Numbered from the stretch's first letter, positions 16,329-25,902 are shown. The stretch: DNA of 64,000 nucleotides from an uncultured Acidimicrobiales bacterium (GCA_937925335.1 CALEWY010000038.1:57546-121545), one strand, 5' to 3'. Numbers and translations are program-made. Notes: generated by a model not told the origin, from the letters alone.

Positions 16329-17351
16329 GTGTCGTTCTATGGCGAGGGTTCGCTCTCGAACGGCGGTTCGTTCCCGAGGAAGCTCGATCCTCAGGGGGCA
16401 GGTGGTCGAGAGTCCCGCTTGGTCATCTACTACTTCGGTCGGGTTCTCGCGATCGATGGCCAACCTCGTTCGAAGATTCATGGACCGATGGCGTCTCGCC
16501 GAGCGAAGTACTGGGGTAGCTGCGTCGCCCAAAACGGACCTCTTGAGGAGCTGATCGACCAAGCGCAGCCTGGTGACCTCGTGGTGATGGAGCACGGGAA
16601 GAGAGAATGGACCTGGTTTGTGGAACCCGACGGTTCGCTGACTGATGGCCTGCCGATCGAGAAGTACGCTGCCCATCCGGCGTCGCTCCTCAACAACTTT
16701 GAATCGGCTCGCAGTGACGAGGAGCTCGATGCCGCTGCCGGTCCCTCGAGCAGTCGGTTTCGACGGATCACCTCCTGGGTGTTTGCCCTCGGGTTGACCA
16801 CAGCCATCCTTGGGGTCGCTGCGTCCGGCCTTTTGCAAGACGATCGGCGTGAACTCACGTTCCGAGTTGATGCCGCCAACGAGCAGTCTTTTGATGATCG
16901 AGCTCTCGAGGATCCCGCAGCCGGTCAGTGTGAGGTGAGAGAACCACGGGCGGTCCGCTGCAGTGGCGACATCTTGGTGGAGGGTGAGTGGAAGAACGGC
17001 GATTGGCTGTACGGCCCAAACGTTGATTCGCCCTTCGCTTCGGCCGTGGAGGCGCAAGCCGGCGCGCTGGTCGAAGTCTTTGAGCAGGATCGTGGCGTCT
17101 TCTATCGGCTGGAGGACCGGTCGATCGTTCGGATGGTTGCCGCCCTCCCGTGGTACTTCGGAATCATGTTCGTGCTTGCGATTGGGTTCGGATCGTTGTG
17201 GCGCCTTGCCCCACCGTCGATCGCGCCGCTCGCTCAGCGGAGCCTGGCTGCAGTTCGGGGCAAGGCGATGATGCTGATGTTCATCGTGCCGATCATGTTC
17301 GTGGTCGTTTCCCTCGTCGCGGGTATAGAAGTCGAGCCGCTCTTCGGCTAG
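16329..17351 (+). CDS. Membrane protein of unknown function with three hydrophobic segments
   Basis: The frame runs to TAG at 17351 and its start is uncertain: GTG at 16329, just after the helicase stop, or TTG at 16419, where the sequence becomes protein-like (LVIYYFGRVLAIDG). The N-terminal part is soluble and contains WTWFVEPDG. It is followed by a hydrophobic segment (VFALGLTTAILGVAASGLL), a soluble loop of about 110 residues with a CEV-RCSG cysteine pair, and two further hydrophobic segments near the C-terminus. The layout suggests an integral membrane protein exposing the loop outside. I do not recognise the family. Position right behind pcrA may mean co-transcription. Confidence 0.65.
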   Translation: MSFYGEGSLSNGGSFPRKLDPQGAGGRESRLVIYYFGRVLAIDGQPRSKIHGPMASRRAKYWGSCVAQNGPLEELIDQAQPGDLVVMEHGKREWTWFVEPDGSLTDGLPIEKYAAHPASLLNNFESARSDEELDAAAGPSSSRFRRITSWVFALGLTTAILGVAASGLLQDDRRELTFRVDAANEQSFDDRALEDPAAGQCEVREPRAVRCSGDILVEGEWKNGDWLYGPNVDSPFASAVEAQAGALVEVFEQDRGVFYRLEDRSIVRMVAALPWYFGIMFVLAIGFGSLWRLAPPSIAPLAQRSLAAVRGKAMMLMFIVPIMFVVVSLVAGIEVEPLFG

Positions 17352-17446
17352 AGAGCGCTCCGGCGGAGCGGGCGGTCACGCGGTTGGGGTGAGCGTTTCA
17401 TCACCACCGCTGAACAGCCGAAGGGTTTCGGCGATGCGGAGGACTG

Positions 17447-18256
17447 TTACGAGTTGCCCCACTCCGGAACGAAGCCCTGGTTGCCGGTTCCGAAGCTTCG
17501 GGTGTGGGTCACCATGTCGGAGCCCGTGATGCGGTGGATTTGATAGCCGGGGGCATCGAGGACAAGTGACAGCGGCGCGTCAGGCATGAGGTCGAGGTCG
17601 ACGTGTTGCACCGTCGACATGCCAACTTGGGCGGTGATGCCGGCGACGGTGCCGACGATCGGGCGATGGAGGTGACCACAGATCACTCGATCGACCGGTT
17701 GATGCCGCAGCACCTCGGCAAGGTCTTCGAGGCCCTTGAAGCCTGATTTGTCCATCCACTCAATGCCGGTTTCGAACGGCGGGTGGTGCATGGCCAGCAC
17801 GGTTGGGCCGTCGTGCTCGACACCAAGAACGGCGGTCAGCCAGCCGGACCGTTCATCGTCGAACTCGGCGCCGGGTTGGCCGGGAATCGTCGAGTCGAGC
17901 CCGATGATGCGCAGGTTGTCGACCGTCATGACCCAGCTGGCGTGTTCACCGTCCGCCCAGGGCATCTCGGGGAAGGTGGCGAGCAATCGACCACGGTCGT
18001 CGTGGTTGCCAGGAAGTGGAAAGTAGGGAGCGTCGAGCTTGTCGAGTCCTTCGCGAAGGGCTTCGTATTCAGCTGCGGTCCCCGTATTCGTGAGATCACC
18101 GGTCACCACGACGGCGGCCACCGACGGTGCCTCGGTGTTGATCGACGCAACGGCCTCGTCGAGACGACCGTTGTTGTCGACATACAACTCTTCAGCATTG
18201 TCGACACCGACGACGTGTGTATCGGTCAACTGTGCGATCAAGAGTTGTTCGGTCAT
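17447..18256 (-). CDS. CpdA-like calcineurin-type metallophosphoesterase
   Basis: The 269-residue product carries all metallophosphoesterase motifs in order: QLTDTHV (residues 9-15), VTGDLTNTG, PGNHDD, AMHHPPF and CGHLHRP. This set and the length match class III cyclic-nucleotide phosphodiesterases and related glycerophosphodiesterases. Expected role is hydrolysis of a phosphodiester such as 3',5'-cAMP with two bound metals in the cytoplasm; no signal peptide is present. Substrate specificity cannot be settled from sequence alone. It may be co-transcribed with the small membrane protein gene just upstream on the same strand (23-base gap). Confidence 0.9.
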   Translation of the reverse strand: MTEQLLIAQLTDTHVVGVDNAEELYVDNNGRLDEAVASINTEAPSVAAVVVTGDLTNTGTAAEYEALREGLDKLDAPYFPLPGNHDDRGRLLATFPEMPWADGEHASWVMTVDNLRIIGLDSTIPGQPGAEFDDERSGWLTAVLGVEHDGPTVLAMHHPPFETGIEWMDKSGFKGLEDLAEVLRHQPVDRVICGHLHRPIVGTVAGITAQVGMSTVQHVDLDLMPDAPLSLVLDAPGYQIHRITGSDMVTHTRSFGTGNQGFVPEWGNS

Positions 18257-18279
18257 GGTTCCCTACCCGGCTCGGTTCA

Positions 18280-18759
18280 TTACCGGTCGGCCGCATTCAG
18301 ATCGACGGTGAGCTTCCCATCTTGATCGACCAAGACGGGGAATTGCTGGAGTCCTTCTCCGTCGGCTGGGAAGGTTTCCCCGCCGCACGGATTGTCAAAC
18401 AGATCGTTGTCCTCATTCCATACGAGTGTGCAGTCTCGCGTGGCGTCGGCTGGGCGTGCTGCAAAAGCGACCCATCCCTCATCATCCTCGGGGCTGAGGT
18501 GGTTGATATAGATGTCCCGATCGCGGCTGGCGACGTCCGGCCAAAGGATCGGGCCGGTGTCAGCGACCGACTCGGCGAGCTCTTCAACCTGGCCAACCTG
18601 GGCCACGGAACCAACACCGAGCGCATCGCCGCCGGTGTTTGAAACCAGGCTGCTCTGCTTCGTGATCAAGAAGACGATGGCGACGAAACCGGCAAGGCTG
18701 GCGAACATCAAGAGGAACGCAACCTTGCCGCCGCCTTCGCCTCGTTCGGCTACAGGCAT
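18280..18759 (-). CDS. Small single-pass membrane protein, weakly Rieske-like C-terminus
   Basis: The 159-residue product has one N-terminal transmembrane helix (residues about 12-33, VAFLLMFASLAGFVAIVFLI) and an external domain. The end of that domain, with DCTLVW, a DNPCGGETF segment and a closing FPVLVDQDGKLTVDL, is reminiscent of the end of Rieske-type domains. The CxH/CxxH iron-sulfur ligands are absent, so cluster binding is unlikely. Function is unknown. It precedes the phosphoesterase gene and is divergent from sucC. Confidence 0.7.
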   Translation of the reverse strand: MPVAERGEGGGKVAFLLMFASLAGFVAIVFLITKQSSLVSNTGGDALGVGSVAQVGQVEELAESVADTGPILWPDVASRDRDIYINHLSPEDDEGWVAFAARPADATRDCTLVWNEDNDLFDNPCGGETFPADGEGLQQFPVLVDQDGKLTVDLNAADR

Positions 18760-18862
18760 GGCGTACTCGGATCGAGAATCTGCGGTGGGGGAGTCACCCC
18801 TCTAGTATCGCCGAGTACGCCACAAATCAGTGGCCCCAGACCCACGAGCGGAGGCTCCACCG

Positions 18863-20002
18863 GTGGATCTACTTGAGTTCCAAGGAAAACAATTCTTTGC
18901 CACGTACGGGATTCCCGTGTCGGATGGCGAGGCCTGCACGGATGTCGACACTGCCGTTGCGGTCGCCGACCGTGTTGGTTACCCCGTCGTCGTGAAGGCC
19001 CAGGTGCACACGGGCGGCCGCGGCAAGGCCGGCGGCGTCAAGCTCGCCGAGAACGCCGAGGAGTGCCGCGAGCACGCCACCAACATCTTGGGCCTCGACA
19101 TCAAGGGCCACATCGTCCAAACCATCTGGGTCGAGAACGCCTCCGATATCGCCGAGGAGTACTACGCGAGCTTCACGCTCGATCGTTCCGCCAAGCAATA
19201 CCTCGGCATGCTTTCCGCCGAGGGTGGCGTCGAGATCGAAACCGTCGCTGAAGAGAACCCCGATGCGATCGCCAAGATTCACGTCGACCCCGCCGTCGGC
19301 CTCTCCGAAGAGGCGTGTCGCGCCTGGGTTGATGCTGCCAACCTCAACCCTCAGGCAACCGAGGGTGCGGTCGACATCTTGATGAAGCTCTACACGGCTT
19401 ACGTCGAGGGTGATGCCGATCTCGTCGAGATCAACCCGCTCATCCTCAAGCCAACCGGTGAAGTGCACGCCCTCGATGCGAAGGTCAGCCTTGACGCCAA
19501 CGCCACCTTCCGCCACGAGGACTACGCCCAATACGACGCCACCCAGCCTCGTGATGAGCGCGAGCAGGCCGCCCATGAGAAGGGCCTGCAGTACGTCGGC
19601 CTCGATGGCTCGGTTGGTGTGATCGCCAATGGCGCTGGCCTTGCGATGAGCACGCTCGACGTGGTCAACCAGGTTGGCGGCTCACCGGCGAACTTCTTGG
19701 ACATCGGCGGCGGCGCAAACGCCGACGTGATGGCCGGAGCGCTCGAGGTCATCAACAACGACCCGAACGTAAAGAGCATCTTCATCAACATCTTCGGTGG
19801 CATCACCCGAGGTGAAGAGGTCGCCAACGGCATCATCGAAGCGATGCAGCGCGTGTCGATCGATTCGCCGATCGTGATCCGTCTCGACGGAACCAACGCA
19901 GATGAGGGTCGAGCGATCCTCGAGCCGAACCTGAACGACAAGCTGATGATGGAACCGACCATGCTCGAAGCGGCTCGCAAAGCCGTCGAGCTGGCGAGCT
20001 GA
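18863..20002 (+). CDS. sucC: Succinyl-CoA synthetase (ADP-forming) beta subunit
   Basis: The 379-residue product begins at GTG 18863 (VDLLEFQGKQFFATYGIPV), the conserved start of SucC. It has an ATP-grasp domain (VVKAQVHTGGRGKAGGVKLA) and the C-terminal CoA-ligase domain with the phosphohistidine-proximal loop NIFGGITRGEEVANGI. SucCD interconverts succinyl-CoA and succinate with substrate-level phosphorylation in the TCA cycle. The length is typical. sucD follows after 10 bases on the same strand, so the two form one operon. Confidence 0.97.
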   Translation: MDLLEFQGKQFFATYGIPVSDGEACTDVDTAVAVADRVGYPVVVKAQVHTGGRGKAGGVKLAENAEECREHATNILGLDIKGHIVQTIWVENASDIAEEYYASFTLDRSAKQYLGMLSAEGGVEIETVAEENPDAIAKIHVDPAVGLSEEACRAWVDAANLNPQATEGAVDILMKLYTAYVEGDADLVEINPLILKPTGEVHALDAKVSLDANATFRHEDYAQYDATQPRDEREQAAHEKGLQYVGLDGSVGVIANGAGLAMSTLDVVNQVGGSPANFLDIGGGANADVMAGALEVINNDPNVKSIFINIFGGITRGEEVANGIIEAMQRVSIDSPIVIRLDGTNADEGRAILEPNLNDKLMMEPTMLEAARKAVELAS

Positions 20003-20012
20003 GGATCGAACG

Positions 20013-20897
20013 ATGAGCATTTTTCTCGACGAAAACACGAAGGTCATCTACCAGGGCCTCACCGGTTCGACCGGTCGCTACTACGGCAACCTCAACAAGG
20101 AGTACGGCACCCAGGTGGTGGCCGGAACCCATCCGAAGAAGGCCGGCACCGACGTTGATGGTGTTCCGATCTTCGCTTCTGTCGCCGAAGCGGTTGAAGC
20201 AACCGGCGCCACCGCCAGCTGCATCTTCATCCCCGCACCCGGCGTGCAGGGCGCGGTGCTCGAAGCGGCCGAAGCCGGACTCGAGCTCGTGGTGTGCATC
20301 ACCGAAGGTGTGCCCGCCCACGATGAAGCGAAGTTCTTCAACGTGTTGAAGCGCGACTTCCCGAACACTCGCTTGCTCGGCCCGAACTGCCCCGGCCTCA
20401 TCTCTCCCGGAAAGGCCAACGTCGGCATCACCGCCGGCCACATCGCCAAGCCGGGTGGGCCGGTTGGCATCGTCAGCCGCTCCGGCACGCTCACCTACCA
20501 GGCGCTCTACGAGCTCCAGCAGCAAGACATCGGTGTCACCACCTGTGTCGGCATCGGTGGCGACCCGGTTCCTGGAACCAGCTTCATCGACTGCCTCGAG
20601 GCGTTCGAAGCCGACCCCGACACCAAAGCCGTGATGATGATCGGCGAGATTGGTGGCTCGGCGGAAGAAGAGGCCGCCGACTACATCAAGAATCACATGA
20701 CCAAGCCGGTGTCGAGCTACATCGCCGGCGTGACGGCTCCTCCCGGAAAGAAGATGGGCCACGCTGGCGCCATCGTCTCCGGTGGTCAAGGAACCGCCAA
20801 GGCCAAGATGGAAGCCCTCGAAGCAGCCGGTGTGAAGGTCGGGCTCAACCCGACCGAGGCCGGCGAGCTCATGGTGGAGATCGTCGCCAACCTGTAG
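20013..20897 (+). CDS. sucD: Succinyl-CoA synthetase alpha subunit
   Basis: The 294-residue product has the CoA-binding Rossmann fold ([16 protein letters not shown], then GTHPKKAG) and the active-site histidine in [14 protein letters not shown] near residue 250, which is phosphorylated during catalysis. It pairs with SucC to form the heteromeric enzyme. It directly follows sucC and is followed by a long hairpin at 20953-20996 that probably ends the transcript. Confidence 0.97.
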   Translation: MSIFLDENTKVIYQGLTGSTGRYYGNLNKEYGTQVVAGTHPKKAGTDVDGVPIFASVAEAVEATGATASCIFIPAPGVQGAVLEAAEAGLELVVCITEGVPAHDEAKFFNVLKRDFPNTRLLGPNCPGLISPGKANVGITAGHIAKPGGPVGIVSRSGTLTYQALYELQQQDIGVTTCVGIGGDPVPGTSFIDCLEAFEADPDTKAVMMIGEIGGSAEEEAADYIKNHMTKPVSSYIAGVTAPPGKKMGHAGAIVSGGQGTAKAKMEALEAAGVKVGLNPTEAGELMVEIVANL

Positions 20898-20952
20898 ACC
20901 CCCGCCGATCCGCTGCCGCTTTCCCGGCAGCTCGTTTGATTGAGTCCGTTGA

Positions 20953-20996
20953 TCTGGCACCTGTTTGGTTCGGTTTCGAGCCAAACAGGTGCCAGA
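20953..20996 (+). terminator. Long palindrome downstream of sucD, likely terminator
   Basis: A 16-bp arm (TCTGGCACCTGTTTGG) is repeated in perfect inverse orientation after a 12-base loop, and a run of five T follows at 21001. It lies 55 bases after the sucD stop. The following gene on the other strand ends at 21095, so the hairpin could also act on that side. Confidence 0.75.
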
Positions 20997-21094
20997 ACGG
21001 TTTTTGGGTGTTTCTGGCTTGATTCAGCCCACAGACGGCATGAGCTGCAGACGTCATTGGCTGCAATGGTTGCCTCTGGGCCTCGTCGAGGGTG

Positions 21095-21340
21095 CTACTC
21101 CTCGGGTGGCGGCTCTTCAGCCGGTGGTTCCTCAGCGGGTGGCTCCGTTGCCGGGTCGGCTGGAACCGTCTCGCCGCCACCGCCGGAGTCGATCAACGGA
21201 TCGGGCTCGGTTGAGCCGGCTGAGGAACATGCAGCCGCCGTCATCACCAGCGCGGTGAGGAGAGCGGATGCTCCGGCGATGGAACGCCGGCGTTGTGACC
21301 GCTCACGGGTTGGAGCGGGAACAGGTTTGATGGTTGCCAT
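21095..21340 (-). CDS. Small Pro/Glu-rich lipoprotein
   Basis: The 81-residue product starts at ATG 21340 behind a good AGGAGG ribosome site. Basic residues are followed by a hydrophobic core and the lipobox TAAAC, so Cys near residue 38 should be lipidated after signal peptidase II cleavage. The mature part is short and ends in repeats of PPAEE. Nothing suggests an enzyme. It is divergent from the amidase gene, with about 105 bases between starts. Family unknown. Confidence 0.7.
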   Translation of the reverse strand: MATIKPVPAPTRERSQRRRSIAGASALLTALVMTAAACSSAGSTEPDPLIDSGGGGETVPADPATEPPAEEPPAEEPPPEE

Positions 21341-21444
21341 TTTTATGGGGCCTCCTGCCGGGATTACCCGGCGTCGAAAGCCCACGCCGCTGTCACCCTT
21401 ACACGGGACTCATCACCGTGGGGGTCGCGGCCGACAGATCTCCT

Positions 21445-22530
21445 ATGACTGTCACCCGGCGCGCACCGTCGAACTGCAACACTCAAGCGGTGAACCACGG
21501 CAACTCTCAGGCGAGGCGTCGCCTGACGGCCCTGTTCGTCGGCCTTGCCCTCGTCACTTCCGCTTGCATCACCGGCGAACGCCCGACGCTCACCGACGAC
21601 ACACTTCCGAGCGACTCCGCACCGGCGGTGACCATTGGCGAGCAGGCGGGTGTCGGCGAATCCACCGAAGGATCTGCACCAACCGACTCGCTGCCGTTGG
21701 TAGAGCCCGATCCATCCGCTCCCGCTCTCGCGCTCATCACCCCGACCGGTGTCATCGTTCCGGTTCTGGAAACGACCGAAGAGAACTACGTCATCACCAC
21801 CCCGTGCGGCGGCACCTCCACCCTCGTGTGGGGAACTCCGATCCGCCAGGCGACCGTTGCGATCGATCCTGGCCACGGCGGCTCAGAACCCGGTGCCGTT
21901 GGTCCCAACGGGTTGACCGAGAAAGAGCTGAACCTCGATATCGCTCGCCGGACCGCTCGCCTTCTCGAGCAGCAGGGCATCACCGTGGTGCTCACACGCA
22001 CGGCCGATTATCGAGTGCCGCTCGCCGTTCGTGCCGAGATCGGGAACCGACTTGGGTCGGAGCTCATGGTCTCGATTCATCACAACGCGCCGAATGGAAT
22101 CGACTCGGACACGCCCGGCACCGAAGTGTTCGTGCAGTCCGGTTCCGATGAGTCGTCGCGACTCGGCGGCCTCATCCAAGAAGAGGTCGTCGCTGCCCTC
22201 AGCCAGTTCGAAGGTGTTGAGTGGACCACCGCCCTTGGCGCCGGCGCCATCGCTGTCGTCAACGACTCGGGTGAAGACGCTTACGGCATGATTCGCCGTC
22301 CCGAGATGCCCGCTGTGCTCGCCGAGCTTGGCTACCTCTCGAACGCCAGCGAAGCGTCTCTCTTCCTCACCGATGAATACCGAGATGTGTCCGCTCAGGC
22401 ACTCGCCACGGCCATCGTTCGCTGGCTGCAGACCGACGATCCCGGCTCCGGCTTCGACGTCGATCGCACGTTCAACCCGAGCGGCGGCACCGGCGGATCC
22501 GAAGGTTGCGTCGATCCGCTGCTCGAGTAG
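21445..22530 (+). CDS. N-acetylmuramoyl-L-alanine amidase (Amidase_3), lipoprotein
   Basis: The N-terminus is a lipoprotein signal (RRRLTALFVGLALVTSAC). Starts at ATG 21445 or GTG 21490 both keep it. A low-complexity linker of about 100 residues precedes an Amidase_3 domain with the zinc ligands in AIDPGHGGSEPG, the Glu in LTEKELNLD, SIHHNA, and the catalytic Glu in VLAELGYLSN. Such enzymes cleave the bond between MurNAc and the peptide stem and act in daughter-cell separation or wall turnover. Lipidation would hold it at the outer face of the membrane. Confidence 0.9.
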   Translation: MTVTRRAPSNCNTQAVNHGNSQARRRLTALFVGLALVTSACITGERPTLTDDTLPSDSAPAVTIGEQAGVGESTEGSAPTDSLPLVEPDPSAPALALITPTGVIVPVLETTEENYVITTPCGGTSTLVWGTPIRQATVAIDPGHGGSEPGAVGPNGLTEKELNLDIARRTARLLEQQGITVVLTRTADYRVPLAVRAEIGNRLGSELMVSIHHNAPNGIDSDTPGTEVFVQSGSDESSRLGGLIQEEVVAALSQFEGVEWTTALGAGAIAVVNDSGEDAYGMIRRPEMPAVLAELGYLSNASEASLFLTDEYRDVSAQALATAIVRWLQTDDPGSGFDVDRTFNPSGGTGGSEGCVDPLLE

Positions 22531-22786
22531 CTGCTCGAGTAGTAGTCGGTGCGGTGGGGTCCGGTTTGGCGTGTTGGCGATCTGATGCGAACCCCGGTCG
22601 CTGGCCGCGAGCAGGGTTTGAGAAAAACGCATGTCGGCGCCAGAACGCCGATTCATCCGACCACGCTGCGTCGGTCTTTCCGTCGATTCCGGCAAGGGAG
22701 TAGGCGAAAATCTCTCCTTGCGTGACCGGCGCCTCGACGCCCTGACACTCGACGGCATTCCTCAGCACCCTGCTAGCTTCGAACGA

Positions 22787-24349
22787 GTGCGTGCGCTTCT
22801 TTCCGTTTACGACAAGACCGGCATCCCGGAGTTCGCTGCGGCGCTCCATGAGCTCGGCGTTGAGCTGATCTCATCGGGAGGCACAGCAAAGGCGATCGCT
22901 GCCGCCGGAGTGCCGGTGACCGACATCGTTGAGTTCACCGGCGTACCGCCGATCCTCGGCCATCGAGTCGTGACGCTGCATCCAAAGGTGCACGGCGGAA
23001 TCCTCGCCGATCGACGTGACTCGTCGCATGTCACCGACCTTGAAGAGCACGGGATCGACCTGATCGACATCGTGGTCGGCAACCTCTACCCCTTTGGATC
23101 AGACCCCGAGGCGTTCGAGCACGGCTCTGGTTCGGGAGCAACCGCTTCGACCGACCTGATCGACATCGGCGGCCCCACCCTTCTGCGAGCCAGCGCCAAG
23201 AACTTCGAAAACGTCACCGTGCTCGTCGACTCCTCCGATTTCGAGACCGTGCTCGACGAGATTCGAGCGGGTTCGAACACGTCGCCGGCAACCCGACGCC
23301 ACCTGGCTCGTAAGGCGTTCGCTCACACCGCTGCCTACGACGCCGCCATCGTGACCTGGTTCGATGACGAAGAGCGCGTCCTCAACCCCGACACGGGCCC
23401 GCTGCCGCCCTCGGTTCACCTGGCGCTGGAGCGCACCGAAGCCACGCTTCGCTACGGCGAGAATCCGCATCAGCAGGGCGCTCACTACCGCATCGCCAAC
23501 ACACCGACATGGTGGGATGGTGTCACCCAGCACAGCGGTGTCGCCCTCAGCTACCTCAACATCTTCGATGCCGATGCGGCGTGGAAGCTGGTGCACGACC
23601 TTGGCGATGAGCCGGCCGTCGCGATCATCAAACACGCCAACCCGTGTGGTGTGGCCGTCGCCGCCGATCTGGCGACCGCATACGAAAACGCCTTTGCTTG
23701 CGACAGCCGGTCGGCCTTTGGTGGCATCGTTGCACTGAACCGCCCCGTCGATCTGGCAACGGTCGAACAGATCGAAGCAGCGGCTCAGGCCGACTTGATC
23801 ATCGCCCCCGGCTTCGAAGCCGGGGTGGTTGACCGAATCATCTCGAAGCGCAAGAACACTCGAATTCTTGAGGCTTCGTCGCCCGCATCGGCGGGCCTAG
23901 GTATCCGCCAGCTCTCCGATAGTTACCTCGTGCAAGAGGCGCACAACTTCGCTGCGACCCCCGACACGTGGACGGTCGTGACGGCCGCGAAACCATCGCC
24001 CGAGCAACTCACCGACGCCGAGCTGGCGTGGCGAGTCTGTGGCCATGTCTCGTCGAACGCGATCGTGCTTGCGAAAGGTGGCGCAGCATGGGGGATCGGC
24101 GCCGGTCAACAGAACCGCGTGGAGTCCGGCGAAATCGCTGCGAGCAAAGCGGATGGACGAGCGACCGGTGGAGCGTGTGCATCCGACGCCTTCTACCCGT
24201 TCCCCGATGGTGTTGAGGCCGCCGCTGGCGCGGGTGTGTCGATCGTGATCCAGCCCGGCGGTTCGGTGAACGATGACAAGGTGATCGCCCGCGCAGACGA
24301 GCTCGGTCTCGTGATGGTCTTCACCGGCGAGCGCCAGTTCAAGCACTAA
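22787..24349 (+). CDS. purH: Bifunctional AICAR formyltransferase / IMP cyclohydrolase
   Basis: The 520-residue product performs the last two steps of IMP synthesis. Residues 1-130 are the MGS-like cyclohydrolase domain ([35 protein letters not shown]). The rest is the formyltransferase domain with RYGENPHQ and the Lys-His catalytic pair in [11 protein letters not shown], ending [14 protein letters not shown] and the terminal KH. The GTG at 22787 gives the standard N-terminus; the frame upstream of it has no conserved sequence. The stretch from the amidase stop to this start (256 bases) shows no other gene. Confidence 0.97.
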   Translation: MRALLSVYDKTGIPEFAAALHELGVELISSGGTAKAIAAAGVPVTDIVEFTGVPPILGHRVVTLHPKVHGGILADRRDSSHVTDLEEHGIDLIDIVVGNLYPFGSDPEAFEHGSGSGATASTDLIDIGGPTLLRASAKNFENVTVLVDSSDFETVLDEIRAGSNTSPATRRHLARKAFAHTAAYDAAIVTWFDDEERVLNPDTGPLPPSVHLALERTEATLRYGENPHQQGAHYRIANTPTWWDGVTQHSGVALSYLNIFDADAAWKLVHDLGDEPAVAIIKHANPCGVAVAADLATAYENAFACDSRSAFGGIVALNRPVDLATVEQIEAAAQADLIIAPGFEAGVVDRIISKRKNTRILEASSPASAGLGIRQLSDSYLVQEAHNFAATPDTWTVVTAAKPSPEQLTDAELAWRVCGHVSSNAIVLAKGGAAWGIGAGQQNRVESGEIAASKADGRATGGACASDAFYPFPDGVEAAAGAGVSIVIQPGGSVNDDKVIARADELGLVMVFTGERQFKH

Positions 24350-24359
24350 GCCGCTCGCG

Positions 24360-24376
24360 GCAACCCTGCGGGTTGC
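24360..24376 (+). terminator. Short hairpin after purH, possible terminator
   Basis: A 7-bp GC-rich arm (GCAACCC) is inversely repeated after three bases, 10 bases beyond the purH stop. There is no clear T-run, so termination efficiency is uncertain. Confidence 0.4.
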
Positions 24377-24419
24377 TTCGAGTTGCTCGCTGGGGCTCAC
24401 AACGTCGGCCGCAACTTCA

Positions 24420-24475
24420 GGGGTCAAGTCTCAGATCGCCTGAAGTCGAGTTCCGGTGAATCGAGCCGTGACCCC
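24420..24475. repeat. Palindromic repeat, type B copy 1
   Basis: The element opens with GGGGTCAAGTCTC and closes with GTGACCCC, with a partly complementary interior containing CTGAAGTCGAGTTC and AATCGAG. It shares its edges with the elements at 25808-25862 and near 40371-40513. It sits between the convergent purH and GNAT-methyltransferase genes and reaches the stop codon of the latter. Confidence 0.6.
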
Positions 24476-25729
24476 CTAACTCGGGAGGTGGGCGACCCAG
24501 ATCTCTTCGGCTGGCCAGCTCTTGGCCCACTCTCGGTCGAAGTGCGCGGGCGGACGGTCGTCGTCTGCTGCGGAATAGAGCTCGACCAGGTCGTCGATGA
24601 CGAACCTTGATCCACGGAGGATCTTGATCATGTCACCGTGGCTCGTGTGGTACTCCACGCAGTCGTCGTCGGGCCAGGCAAACCGCAGCATGTTTCGCTG
24701 CGGGCGTTGCAGCGTGGTCGATGTCGGATCGGTTTCGAAGTCGCCGCAGCACAGGCTCAAGACTGCGGACGTGCCGAGGAAGATGAGGCGTCCGCCAGGC
24801 CGGAGCAGGCGAGCTGCTTCGGGGATCCAGACGTTCGGATCACACCAGATCGCGGAGCCGTATTCGCTGATGATGAGGTCGCAGCAACCGTCAGCGAACG
24901 GCGACCGCTCGGCATCTGCCCACACGAGCGGGAACGGTTGCTCGAACTCTGTCTGCAGCGTCTGTGCGGTTCGGAGTTGGGCGATCGAGTTGTCGAGGCC
25001 AACGACCGATGCCGCTCCAGCCTTCAAACACCACGACGCCAGATACCCCGTGCCGCAACCGAGTTCGATCACGTCGAGACCATCGATATCGCTGAGAAGA
25101 TGGAGCTCTGATTCCGGCGTGCCAACCTCACCCCAGCTTGGGTCGTCGCCCCAAGCCCGGCGTCCCGACTCGACCCAGTTGGGAGCATCGGCATCCCAAT
25201 GCTCACGGTTCGCTTCGACGTGGCCCACGGGTGGCAGCGTCTTGCGAAGCACACTCTCTTGCCACCTCAGATCGCCGCTCACTTCATCGAGGATCTCGCC
25301 GGTGATCGTCCAGCCGAAGCGTGTGTAGAGGGCCTTCGCCGGCTCGTTTGCGACCATCGTGTGGAGCTCAACGTCGGTATGTCCGGCGAGAGCGAGCATG
25401 CGCTCACCAACGCGCAGCAAGGTCCGGCCGTGCCCCGCCCGATGGTGGTTCGGATCGACGAAGAGGTTGACGAGCTCGTTGCCACGGATCGTGACGTGAG
25501 CGATCGCTTTGCCTTCGACCGCCACGATCGCAGTCGTGAAGTCGCTTTCCGGAGCAAGCCGCTCGAGCCACCGATCGAGCTGTGGGGCGAGGCCGGAGAC
25601 ATCACCCTCGACGTAGGTGGCAAACGTCGTCAGCCAGCATCGGTGGTGGTAGTCGGTGATCGCTTCGGCATCGTCGAGCGTGGCGTATCGAGTCACGGTC
25701 GTGGGGCCGTCTGCGGTGGGCATGCTCAT
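24476..25729 (-). CDS. GNAT acetyltransferase fused to SAM-dependent methyltransferase
   Basis: The 417-residue protein has two enzymatic domains. Residues about 10-165 are a GNAT domain, with the acetyl-CoA loop RAGHGRTLLRVGERM and the ending ALYTRFGWTITGE. Residues about 170-417 are a class I methyltransferase with motif I VIELGCGTGY, then GLDNSIAQL, a ERSPFADGCCDLIIS post-motif and RLLRPGGRLIFLG. Homologues of the methyltransferase half are common alone in actinobacteria. A fusion suggests that the two reactions act on one substrate or pathway, but neither substrate can be named. The ATG at 25729 follows TGCTGGGGAGATGAGC, a plausible ribosome site. Confidence 0.85.
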   Translation of the reverse strand: MSMPTADGPTTVTRYATLDDAEAITDYHHRCWLTTFATYVEGDVSGLAPQLDRWLERLAPESDFTTAIVAVEGKAIAHVTIRGNELVNLFVDPNHHRAGHGRTLLRVGERMLALAGHTDVELHTMVANEPAKALYTRFGWTITGEILDEVSGDLRWQESVLRKTLPPVGHVEANREHWDADAPNWVESGRRAWGDDPSWGEVGTPESELHLLSDIDGLDVIELGCGTGYLASWCLKAGAASVVGLDNSIAQLRTAQTLQTEFEQPFPLVWADAERSPFADGCCDLIISEYGSAIWCDPNVWIPEAARLLRPGGRLIFLGTSAVLSLCCGDFETDPTSTTLQRPQRNMLRFAWPDDDCVEYHTSHGDMIKILRGSRFVIDDLVELYSAADDDRPPAHFDREWAKSWPAEEIWVAHLPS

Positions 25730-25807
25730 CTCCCCAGCATGCTCGAATCCGCTGCGTGGTGCGGGCGACTACTCGGGTAGATCCCAGATCTTGCATGCAA
25801 ACATCAA

Positions 25808-25862
25808 GGGTCAAGTCTCGATTGTTCTGAACTCCACTTCAGGACAATCGAGACCTGGCCCC
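25808..25862. repeat. Palindromic repeat, type B copy 2
   Basis: The arms TCTCGATTGTTCTGAA and TTCAGGACAATCGAGA pair almost perfectly around a 6-base loop, within outer edges GGGTCAAG and CTGGCCCC. The same arm sequence recurs near 40490-40510. It lies in the 265-base gap between the fusion enzyme gene (start side) and the DUF4214 gene (end side); nothing else is visible there except the terminator hairpin. Confidence 0.75.
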
Positions 25863-25902
25863 TGAAGTGGGAACGTCTCCCGGAGGGAGTGACAACAGAC
25901 GC

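Noticed and set aside
18280..18759. Assignment as a Rieske iron-sulfur protein
   Set aside because: Only the end of the domain resembles it and the CxH and CxxH ligand pairs are missing.
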